A DNA stretch of 64,000 nucleotides, taken from the NCBI RefSeq assembly GCF_001654925.1, contig NZ_LXER01000023.1, forward strand, positions 1-64,000. Reading direction: 5' to 3'. The DNA comes from Buttiauxella brennerae ATCC 51605. GTDB lineage: Bacteria > Pseudomonadota > Gammaproteobacteria > Enterobacterales > Enterobacteriaceae. The notes beneath the pieces are model-generated. The model was given only the letters and a program-made list of their open reading frames with translations. It made no database searches and had not been told where the DNA came from. The translations under genes and the position numbers were made by a program. Every line of letters starts with the position of its first letter. Position 1 is the stretch's first letter. Shown here piece after piece: positions 39,997 to 46,918 of this stretch.

Positions 39997-40052
39997 AATT
40001 GGTACACGTTTAGGTACACGCTATACTGTAGGCCTAAAAGCGTGTACCAATT
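39997..40052 (+). promoter_or_regulatory. Integrase promoter inside an inverted repeat (operator)
   Basis: AATTGGTACACG (39997-40008) and CGTGTACCAATT (40041-40052) are perfect 12-base inverted repeats; a further direct copy GGTACACG lies at 40013-40020. The promoter TTGGTA (39999-40004), 17 bases, TATACT (40022-40027) uses the left arm as its -35, and the right arm lies just past the start point. A dimeric repressor or the integrase itself could shut the promoter by binding both arms. Confidence 0.7.
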
Positions 40053-40069
40053 ATGGAAGGAGTCCAGCC

Positions 40070-41263
40070 ATGGCGCGGCTAACCCGCCCTCTCACTAATA
40101 ATGAAATTCTCAAAGCCAAACCACGTAAGAAAGACTTCACCCTTCATGATGGTGATGGTCTGTTCCTGCTCGTAAAAATCTCGGGTAAAAAGTTATGGCG
40201 TTTTCGCTACCAGCGACCAAACAGTGCCAGCCGCACAAATCTGAGCCTTGGCGCATATCCTGCCCTTACGCTTGCAGCAGCACGTCAGATACGCGATCAG
40301 CATTTGTCCCTATTGGCACATGGTAAAGACCCTCAGCAGCAACAAGAAATGGTTTCAGAACAGCGCCAAATAGAGCTGGATAGCATTTTCTCTACTGTTG
40401 CCGCCAATTGGTTCCAGCTAAAGAGCAAAAGTGTCACACCGGATTATGCAAAAGACATTTGGCGCTCTTTAGATAAAGACGTGTTTCCTGCTATTGGCGA
40501 AATACCGGTTCAGGAGATCAAAGCCAGAACTATCATTGAAGCACTTGAGCCAATCAAAGCACGCGGTGCACTGGAGACAGTACGTCGTTTGGTACAGCGT
40601 ATTAACGAAATTATGATTTATGCTGTAAATACAGGCTTGCTTGATGCCAATCCGACGTCAGGTGTGGGGATGGCTTTTGAGAAGCCCAAAAAACAAAACA
40701 TGCCAACACTGCGACCGGAAGAACTTCCAAAGCTGATGCGCACATTGGTTATGTCAAATCTGTCTGTTCCTACTCGCTGTCTAATTGAGTTGCAGCTCCT
40801 TACCCTTGTGCGCCCTTCTGAGGCTTCCGGTGCTCGGTGGGCAGAGATCGATCTTGATGCAAAGCTCTGGACGATACCAGCCGAAAGAATGAAGGCTAAG
40901 CGAGAGCACATCGTACCTTTATCTTCTCAGGCATTAGAAATTCTGGATGTGATGAAACCTATTAGCGCACATCGAGAACATGTTTTTCCCAGCAGAAATG
41001 ATCCAAAACAGCCTATGAATAGTCAAACGGCCAATGCTGCACTTAAGCGAATAGGTTATGGTGGGAAATTGGTTGCTCATGGGTTACGTTCTATCGCAAG
41101 TACAGCTCTAAATGAGGCCGGTTTTAATTCCGATGTTATTGAGGCTGCCCTATCCCATGTTGATAAGGATGAAGTAAGAAGAGCCTATAATCGAGCCTTG
41201 TACATCGAACAGCGTAGAGAACTTCTTTCATGGTGGGGGTTATTGATAGAAGGATACAACTAA
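40070..41263 (+). CDS. P4-type tyrosine integrase, ssrA-targeted
   Basis: A 397-residue tyrosine recombinase of the P4/CP4-57 IntA kind, which inserts and removes islands at the 3' end of ssrA. It has the DUF4102-type N-terminal arm-binding domain (about 1-90, LHDGDGLFLLVKISGKKLWRF), a SAM-like core-binding domain (about 100-190) and a catalytic domain with Arg in LTLVRPSEASGARW, HGLRS, LSHVDKDEVRRAY carrying the nucleophile Tyr. All RHRHY-type positions seem present, so it may be active. AAGGAG precedes the ATG at 7 bases. A decayed second copy lies near 45 kb. Confidence 0.92.
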   Translation: MARLTRPLTNNEILKAKPRKKDFTLHDGDGLFLLVKISGKKLWRFRYQRPNSASRTNLSLGAYPALTLAAARQIRDQHLSLLAHGKDPQQQQEMVSEQRQIELDSIFSTVAANWFQLKSKSVTPDYAKDIWRSLDKDVFPAIGEIPVQEIKARTIIEALEPIKARGALETVRRLVQRINEIMIYAVNTGLLDANPTSGVGMAFEKPKKQNMPTLRPEELPKLMRTLVMSNLSVPTRCLIELQLLTLVRPSEASGARWAEIDLDAKLWTIPAERMKAKREHIVPLSSQALEILDVMKPISAHREHVFPSRNDPKQPMNSQTANAALKRIGYGGKLVAHGLRSIASTALNEAGFNSDVIEAALSHVDKDEVRRAYNRALYIEQRRELLSWWGLLIEGYN

Positions 41264-41285
41264 ATTAGAAGTTTGAAAAAATAAA

Positions 41286-41309
41286 ATGGCTTTCAATCAT
41301 GAAAGCCAT
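41286..41309. terminator. Hairpin between integrase and the two-gene cassette
   Basis: Perfect stem atggctttca / tgaaagccat with loop atca, between convergent genes. It overlaps the last codons of the minus-strand membrane gene; A-rich sequence precedes it, giving T residues for the minus-strand transcript. Confidence 0.65.
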
Positions 41310-41952
41310 CTGCAATAATTATCGGCTCATCTAATAAGTATTTTTTTGCTACATACAGCGGAAAAAAATCAGTTATATAAAATTTATAACACGCCCACTG
41401 AATATAAGCCCAAAGAATCAATAATGAAAATACCAAAATGATGTTAACAAAAGAACCATGAAAACTCCAAAGCACACAAAACAAAAAAGAAAAGACAAGT
41501 TCTGAATTAATCAAAACAATGCGAAACTGCGATTTTTTTTCACTTATTTTTTTATCTATCTCTTTGACGAGGAAAAGATCATATGCATCATTTCGTTTTA
41601 AGGATTTATATTTACCATGAATGCCGGATGTGTATTTGTTAAAATCACAAAACGAAATCAACCAGTTGAACATTGAAATGTTTATCTTTTTATGCGAATA
41701 ATTCAAAAAACAAGAGATCAATAGACATTGAATCAACTGGAGCATAGATAATTTTGACAGCAACCCTCCTTGAAAATCAAAGACTTCCTTCACATTTGTT
41801 TCATCCAGAATGTTGTAAATATCAGCATTACCAGTTTGATAAGTTAGCATAAAGAAAATAACAATAAACAATATCAAAAACCGATGCAGCGGATACTTAT
41901 TAGTAAGATCCTCGATATATTTTTCTTGAACTTTCTTTGCTAACTCATCCAT
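41293..41952 (-). CDS. Unknown four-helix membrane protein (cassette gene 2)
   Basis: I do not recognise this 219-residue protein. It has four hydrophobic segments (about 25-39, 68-85, 148-163 and 168-189) with a polar, charged loop of about 60 residues between the second pair (KYTSGIHGKYKSLKRNDAYDLF), and a short acidic C-terminus. Codon use is strongly A+T biased compared with the backbone, suggesting transfer. The ATG overlaps the TAA of the upstream gene by one base (TAATG), so the two are made together. The arrangement, a soluble protein plus a small membrane protein beside an integrase, recalls two-gene phage defence modules, but that is inference. Confidence 0.75.
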   Translation of the reverse strand: MDELAKKVQEKYIEDLTNKYPLHRFLILFIVIFFMLTYQTGNADIYNILDETNVKEVFDFQGGLLSKLSMLQLIQCLLISCFLNYSHKKINISMFNWLISFCDFNKYTSGIHGKYKSLKRNDAYDLFLVKEIDKKISEKKSQFRIVLINSELVFSFLFCVLWSFHGSFVNIILVFSLLILWAYIQWACYKFYITDFFPLYVAKKYLLDEPIIIADGFHD

Positions 41953-42830
41953 TAATACACCTGTATAAAATATACATCTCCGCAAGATGGGTCAAAAGCG
42001 CCATATTCAATGTAAGGTGCGCCTAAAAAAATTATTTCTTCTTCATTTTGAAAATAAGGAAGCACCTCTTGAAAGTCTTCCTTTGAAGCAAATCTGAGTG
42101 TACTCACTGCATCATTGAAAGTATTCCTCATTTTAGCAGAAAGATAGTCCAAATCCATTTCTGATACCTTCACACGATAAATTACAGGGTCTCCCAGTTT
42201 TTTCCTAGTAACAACTCTATGAAAAGCATTAGCTTTAGATCTGTTAAATTCATAAACTTGCGTGCGATCTGCTGTCAAAGAAATTTCTAAAGTGCTATCA
42301 CCAGAGTGTTGAGACCTAATAACTGCTAACATTTGATCTATTTCTCTTACAATCGCTCTATCCCCATAACGGCGATTAACAGCAGCGTCAGGCCTCTCAA
42401 GAAGCTCTTGATACTCACGAGGCTCAATTAAATCATCCGAAATTTGTGCCCGTTTTGTTTCTAAACTTTTACTGATAGTATCAGCATTTTCTAAACCATC
42501 TTGCTGTGCTTCGCTTATGGCGTTATTTATTGCATTTGAGACCCTAGCAACAACCTTCTTGGTAATTTCTTTTTTCGAAAAGAAATCGATAATATATCCG
42601 CCTTCCCTGGGAGGCTGTACCAACATCTCAACATCTTTGTAATATTCATGGTGCATCTTTGCATATTTCCAAAGATTACCATATTTGATATCCAGATATG
42701 CTCTATCTAGGGCACTCTGCAAGTGTCCTAAGCTTTTTGAAAGAGTCCTTAAAGAAACCTGGTGATCTTGTGCAATGTCACCATCAAAGTGCAATTCAAC
42801 TATAGCCACTTCATTTTGCTCCGTGCGCAT
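41952..42830 (-). CDS. Unknown soluble protein (cassette gene 1)
   Basis: I do not recognise this 292-residue protein with certainty. It has no membrane segment or signal peptide. Visible features are the N-terminal VELHFDGDIAQDHQVSLRTLSKSLGHLQSALDRA, a PPREGGYIIDFFSKKEITKKV segment, a helical charged middle and a beta-rich end (EEIIFLGAPYIEYGAF). It starts a two-gene operon with the membrane protein below it and is A+T rich. The first ATG is used; there is no clear ribosome binding site. Not a known toxin, nuclease or NTPase by motif. Confidence 0.75.
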   Translation of the reverse strand: MRTEQNEVAIVELHFDGDIAQDHQVSLRTLSKSLGHLQSALDRAYLDIKYGNLWKYAKMHHEYYKDVEMLVQPPREGGYIIDFFSKKEITKKVVARVSNAINNAISEAQQDGLENADTISKSLETKRAQISDDLIEPREYQELLERPDAAVNRRYGDRAIVREIDQMLAVIRSQHSGDSTLEISLTADRTQVYEFNRSKANAFHRVVTRKKLGDPVIYRVKVSEMDLDYLSAKMRNTFNDAVSTLRFASKEDFQEVLPYFQNEEEIIFLGAPYIEYGAFDPSCGDVYFIQVY

Positions 42831-43162
42831 AATAGACCAGTAAGGATACCATCTTATGTTTAGATGAAGCCCGGATCCACCTCTTAAAAATGAGCGTCAC
42901 AAGAGCTCTATGGGCATTATTGTAAGTCGAATGCAATTTAATCTACCTTGTGTAATCGCAACGGTAAGCTGTTGGTATAAAACAAATTAATTTCTTATTT
43001 ATGCGCGCAATGCTATCCCCGCCACGCCTGCCCGCTTCATGGGTGGCTTTTAATGCAGGTGCATCAACACCCCGGAGCCGCGCCAGCTCTGGGGTGATGA
43101 GGTGTGAAAAATACGGGGTTTTACATGCAAGACCATACACCGTAATGCATGGTTTAATTGAA
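42831..43162 (-). other. Gap upstream of the cassette, phage-like remnant
   Basis: No convincing gene. A hairpin caccccggagc / gctctggggtg lies at about 43064-43098. A minus-strand reading frame continues through 43224-42943 with a P4-like look (TPELARLRGVDAPALKATHE), but its composition and lack of a start suggest leftover island sequence. The cassette promoter should lie near 42840-42900; I see no strong one. Confidence 0.4.
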
Positions 43163-43525
43163 TTAAATGGCGGGAATTTCAGGTCGATTGTTTGCGGGTG
43201 GTTGCTGCTGGTGCGCGTAAACATGGTTTTGTGCCGGTGTATATTTCTGCTGATTATCAGCCCGCGAAGCCTTTTCAGGCCTGAATCCGATGGCTGTCAA
43301 AATGTCGCTGTTTTCCGCTGTGTAATGAATTTCCGGGCCAGTCACCAGATAATCCCGCAGGGCTTCCCCGAGGTAATGCGTCGCTCGCCGTATGGCCAGC
43401 TCGCTGACAGACGCCGGAAGCTTATTAATCCCCATTAATTCCGGTGCCAGCGTGCAGACCAGCACCGCCCCGTTCTGCGTCATAAACGCGCCCAGTGCAT
43501 TCCCGATGCTGATGTGTTGCACCAC
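43163..43525 (-). pseudogene. Phage-island protein fragment
   Basis: A 120-codon frame, product not recognised, containing IGNALGAFMTQNGAVLVCT, APELMGINKLPASVSELAIRRATHYLGEALRDYLVTGPE and a Gln/Pro-rich end. The frame stays open upstream of the first usable GTG (coding GGRLARYIRSQEVVQH) back to a TAA near 43580, without a good start, so I think this is the remaining part of a longer gene of a P4-like element. The composition is closer to the backbone than that of the cassette next to it. Confidence 0.4.
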
Positions 43526-43640
43526 TTCCTGTGAACGGATATAGCGGGCCAGCCGCCCACCAAAATCCTCCGTCAGTGGTTACCAGAACCATCCGATGAA
43601 ATCGAAAGCCCGCTTAACGAAAGTTATGGACTGACCCCAT

Positions 43641-43673
43641 AAAACAAAAAGCCACCAGCAAATGCCAGTGGCC
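43641..43673 (-). terminator. Terminator of hiuH
   Basis: On the minus strand gccactggca / tgctggtggc (with two G-T pairs) is followed by TTTTTGTTTTAT, 37 bases past the hiuH stop. Confidence 0.75.
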
Positions 43674-43709
43674 ATCCATAAACTCAGGCTCAATTAACGA
43701 TGATTGATC

Positions 43710-44111
43710 TTAACTCCCCCGGTAAGTTGAGTAACCGTATTGGCTCAACAACAAAGGGATATGGAGCTTTTGATTCGTCTTAGTGACGTTGAAAATCACA
43801 GGAACTGACGGGAAGAATGTTTCCTGATTATTTGCCTTGAAGTAATCCCCCACCTTAAAGGTCACTTTATAGATGCCTGGTTCCATATCACCGGTGTCTG
43901 GAAAAAGTGATTTGATTCTGCCGCCGGTATCCGTTTTTGAAGTCGCGAGATGCTTCCAGGAAGAACTTTCTTGCTTGTCCAATTCAACGACTACGCCCTG
44001 GGAAGGTAAACCAGTCTGTTGATTGAGAATATGAACACTGAGAGTTCCTTCTGGTGCTGCAAGTGCACTGAAGCTGAGCAAGGAGAGAATAGAAGCCGCT
44101 AAGATTTTCAT
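43710..44111 (-). CDS. hiuH: Periplasmic 5-hydroxyisourate hydrolase (transthyretin-like)
   Basis: HiuH hydrolyses 5-hydroxyisourate, the product of urate oxidation, in the purine degradation route. The 133-residue protein has a Sec signal peptide (MKILAASILSLLSFSALA, cleaved near 18), then the transthyretin-like fold with the active-site strands LSVHILNQQTGLPSQG and DTGGRIKSL and the diagnostic C-terminus YGYSTYRGS. The start was placed at the ATG that gives the signal peptide. No urate oxidase or OHCU decarboxylase gene is near; it probably acts alone as E. coli YedX does. Confidence 0.93.
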   Translation of the reverse strand: MKILAASILSLLSFSALAAPEGTLSVHILNQQTGLPSQGVVVELDKQESSSWKHLATSKTDTGGRIKSLFPDTGDMEPGIYKVTFKVGDYFKANNQETFFPSVPVIFNVTKTNQKLHIPLLLSQYGYSTYRGS

Positions 44112-44605
44112 CGGGTTAACCTGTTGTGAATTTGTTAACGGATTATATGAACCTACACACATAATAAAATTAAACTTTTTGTTATATGTCTGCGTTTTAA
44201 GGCTGAAATTGCCGTTGAGCAGCGATAGCCCTGGTGTAAGAAAATTATCAAGGGTTGGAAGGAGCGCGTGAATAGTCATGTAACTCATGAAACTCAAAAA
44301 ATTCTTTGGAAAACAACTCGCATTCCCGTTATTAGCGGGTTGGTTAACATCTTCGATTTGCGTTATAGTCAGCTCGCTGCGGCAAAATCCGCAGCCGGGA
44401 TTTGCACCCCGCCAGAAACTACAAGGATTACTCAGTGTTCGCATTGAGTGTCAATGCCTCTGCACACCCGTTCAATGGTGGCTCAGGCAGGGCAGCCTTC
44501 GGGCTGGCCGGTGTCCTTGTAGGCCGGTAGTGCAAACCCTGTCTGGGCTACCACCAAGAGATTTGCACCTCTAGTGGTAGTCGTCATCACTACAAGGAGA
44601 TGTTT
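44112..44605 (+). other. Structured leader region upstream of the sfsB-like gene
   Basis: About 490 bases between divergent hiuH and sfsB-like genes. There are repeated short motifs: ctacaagga occurs at about 44419 and 44590, gatttgcacc at about 44399 and 44560, and gtgcaaa at 44530. A strong hairpin ctaccaccaagag / ctctagtggtag spans 44548-44580. Several frames are open but contain stops; one reads into phage Ash-like peptide text broken by TAG. I read it as a structured 5' leader or decayed phage gene, not as an intact gene. Confidence 0.45.
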
Positions 44606-44896
44606 ATGACACTTTCACACAGCCCTACTTTCCTGCCCTTTCAACAAGACTGGCACAAAGCCGATATCATCGCGGCGTTACGTAAAAAAGGTACCTCATT
44701 GGCAGCAGAATCACGCGCTGCGGGCTTAAGTTCTTCAACACTTGCCAACGCGCTAACCCGCCCCTGGCCCAAGGGTGAACGACTAATAAGCAAAGCGATT
44801 GGCGTACCTGCCGAAACCATCTGGCCAAGCCGTTATTTTGATCCGCAGACCAATAAACCTATCGCCAGACCAATGCGCACACATCAGCCGAAATAA
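44606..44896 (+). CDS. sfsB: Ner/SfsB-type winged DNA-binding regulator
   Basis: A 96-residue regulator of the Ner/Nlp family (phage Mu Ner relatives; E. coli SfsB affects maltose genes). It shows WHKADIIAALRKKGTSLAAESRAAGLSSSTLANALTRPWPKGERLISKAIGV, a lambda-repressor-like helix-turn-helix, then the family ending ETIWPSRYFDPQTNKPI. The start is the ATG 6 bases after AAGGAG; an ATG six bases earlier is too close to that site. It may be an accessory element gene, given its place in the decayed island; symbol is by similarity only. Confidence 0.8.
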   Translation: MTLSHSPTFLPFQQDWHKADIIAALRKKGTSLAAESRAAGLSSSTLANALTRPWPKGERLISKAIGVPAETIWPSRYFDPQTNKPIARPMRTHQPK

Positions 44897-44967
44897 CTCA
44901 TTCGCGCCATCTGCCCGGTTCTTTATGCGGATGGCGCTATGCTACCTGCGCTGTAATTCCAGCAAAA

Positions 44968-45055
44968 CGGATGAAGGTTAAACGTGAGCATGAATTTCCA
45001 GGCAGAAATGATCCAGGCAAGCAATGAATAGACAGATTGCTAATGCTGCTGGAAG
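44968..45055 (+). pseudogene. Decayed integrase fragment
   Basis: atgaaggttaaacgtgagca starts a frame reading MKVKREHEFPGRNDPGKQ and stop, then MNRQIANAAG in the same reading direction. The intact integrase upstream has RMKAKREH...REHVFPSRNDPK and MNSQTANAALK. So this is a fragment of a related integrase in which the about 35 codons between two REH repeats have been lost. It marks older island insertion or the eroded far end of this island. Confidence 0.75.
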
Positions 45056-45323
45056 GAACAAGCCTGTTCTGCCGACATCTTTCCTGTCAATTTTTATCAG
45101 AGCCATTGGATGGAGCCGAGGCGTCAATTTATAAATAATGCAGCGGATAAAAAAATCCGTATATCTGGATAGGTTGATTTAACACTGCGAGCCAGCGCGT
45201 GCATCTATTACTCAGGTAGCGTTATTACCCTATAAGTAACTTGTGATATTATAAAAACGTTTTTGTATAAAAAAATTACAAATGTTAACAAACACCAGTA
45301 AATGAAAAAAGAGTGATGCTATT
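45056..45323 (+). other. Gap before the diguanylate cyclase gene
   Basis: AT-rich sequence with no gene that I can support. It follows the integrase fragment and probably holds the promoter of the cyclase gene (tttttgtataaaaaaatta near 45260). Confidence 0.4.
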
Positions 45324-46418
45324 ATGAATTATGATGATGCTATTGATGAAGAGAGACGTAAAATGGTCTCACTCAGTGGCGCATGGTTTATTATTGTGAC
45401 ATTAACACTGTCTTCTTTTGTTTTATTTTATTCATATTTTCTTGACGACAATCAACATATAACAGCAAATAGCTACAGCAAATATTTCGCATTAACGTAC
45501 ATTTTATTTATTGGGACGTTATGGGTCGTTCGTACTTTGAATCCTTTTTATCTCGATAAAAATTGGATGAGAAACGCATCAATACTCATTTTCATCAATG
45601 GGATCATATGGGGAGGCATCGTTTTTTGTTATGTCATGGAGAGTCGCCTTCTTGGGCCTGTTTTTCTTTGCGTGATTATATTATTTTGTGGCATTGTATC
45701 TGGCTATAGCCTAACGCTCATTGGCATTTACAGCCTACCTATTTTTAGTTCATTGCTAATATCAACATATTTAAAAGATGGATTACTTCATTCCCTATAC
45801 ATGTGCATCATATTATCGGGGGTTTGGTTCATTATCAAAACCAGCGACTCTTTAATTAAAAAAAGGATAAATAAAGAGATAGCCACTTCATTAATTTTAG
45901 AAAAGAAAGCATTTAATGCGTGTCATAATGCTCAAATAGATTATCTGACAGGCGTTTTTAATCGCCGGGGTTTTGAAGTTGAGTTTAAAAAAGCGGTTTC
46001 AGAATGTGTGATTGAACAAAAACCTTTTGCAATCATACTGGTTGATATTGATTATTTTAAGAAGATCAATGACACTTTTGGTCATGTTGCTGGCGATGAG
46101 TGTCTTATCGCCGTTGCCGATAAAATTCAAAAGTGCCTAAAGTTTTTCGTATCCAGCATTTCTCGATATGGTGGAGATGAGTTTATTATTATCGTCAATG
46201 AAGCGACCTCTGAAAAGGTCGAGATGATTTGCAATAACATCAAAAATTCCATCAATGAAAACAGTTTAAAATCGATTGGCGATAAGTGTATTTCAGTCAC
46301 TCAAGGTGCAGCCATTTGCGACAATGCCCGAAGTGTAAACGATATTATTAGTTGTGCTGATAGCGCTCTTTATGAGGCAAAACAAAATGGCAGGAATTGC
46401 TATCAAGTAGTCGAATAA
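45324..46418 (+). CDS. Membrane-bound diguanylate cyclase (GGDEF)
   Basis: A 364-residue inner membrane enzyme predicted to make cyclic di-GMP from two GTP. The first about 190 residues hold six or so hydrophobic segments (a MASE-like sensor region); the GGDEF domain follows, starting DYLTGVFNRRGFEVEF, with DIDYFKKINDTFGH and an intact GGDEF at 283-287. No RxxD inhibitory site precedes the motif (SSISRYGGDEF), so product inhibition through that site is unlikely. The gene is A+T rich like the nearby island. It lies next to a phosphodiesterase-type gene and within 6 kb of the adhesin exporter. Confidence 0.9.
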   Translation: MNYDDAIDEERRKMVSLSGAWFIIVTLTLSSFVLFYSYFLDDNQHITANSYSKYFALTYILFIGTLWVVRTLNPFYLDKNWMRNASILIFINGIIWGGIVFCYVMESRLLGPVFLCVIILFCGIVSGYSLTLIGIYSLPIFSSLLISTYLKDGLLHSLYMCIILSGVWFIIKTSDSLIKKRINKEIATSLILEKKAFNACHNAQIDYLTGVFNRRGFEVEFKKAVSECVIEQKPFAIILVDIDYFKKINDTFGHVAGDECLIAVADKIQKCLKFFVSSISRYGGDEFIIIVNEATSEKVEMICNNIKNSINENSLKSIGDKCISVTQGAAICDNARSVNDIISCADSALYEAKQNGRNCYQVVE

Positions 46419-46458
46419 TAGATATCTGCCAGAAAGTGATGATGAATTTTACTACTGG

Positions 46459-46493
46459 CAAAGCCAATGTTCGATAACCGAATGTTGGCTTTG
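46459..46493 (+). terminator. Probable terminator of the diguanylate cyclase gene
   Basis: Stem caaagccaa / ttggctttg with an inner ttcg/cgaa pair, 40 bases after the stop; only a weak T tract follows. Confidence 0.5.
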
Positions 46494-46918
46494 TCATGCT
46501 GGATCTCCGTATCTGGTTCTTAATGCTCATCGCCAGCTTATCGCTACGTAGTGCAGCCCTCATAAATCCCGATACAGACATGCATTACTCGATAGTTTTT
46601 AACAATTGAACGCTCAGTTAATGAACATAATAAAATATTAATGACATATCTTTAGCATTGATTTATTGATCGCCTTAGGCAATCGCTAATATAATAGGCA
46701 GTATCTCTTTAGAATTGTATTCGACTGTTTAGCCAGGTTCCTGGGGTTGATTAGTTATCCACGCAAAGCAGAATCGATGTCTTCACATCCTTTTCCATTT
46801 AAATCATGGCAAAGAAATATTAAAAACCCAGCAGTTGCAACAGAATTTAATGTGTATTTTTACACATTCCGAGATGTCCATCTGCAAAAAACAAACTCAT
46901 TAAACAGAGAAAATAAAT
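46494..46918 (+). other. Gap between the two cyclic di-GMP genes
   Basis: About 425 bases with no convincing gene. A short inverted repeat (gatcgccttaggcaatcgc, 46669-46687) and AT-rich stretches are present; the promoter of the next gene should lie here but is not obvious. Confidence 0.4.

Noticed and set aside
43001-43438. Plus-strand frame of 145 codons over the phage fragment
   Set aside because: Opposite to the more plausible minus-strand fragment and lacking a ribosome binding site; Cys/Arg/Phe-rich like a shadow.
43621-43640. Sequence tatggactgaccccataaa as an insertion-sequence end
   Set aside because: It looks vaguely like a transposon inverted repeat, but no partner end or transposase is nearby.
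42850-46750. Search for attR, a second copy of the ssrA 3' end
   Set aside because: No good copy of the ccccccagctccacca end was found by eye; only a weak ggatccacc match near 42869. Island right end therefore not defined.
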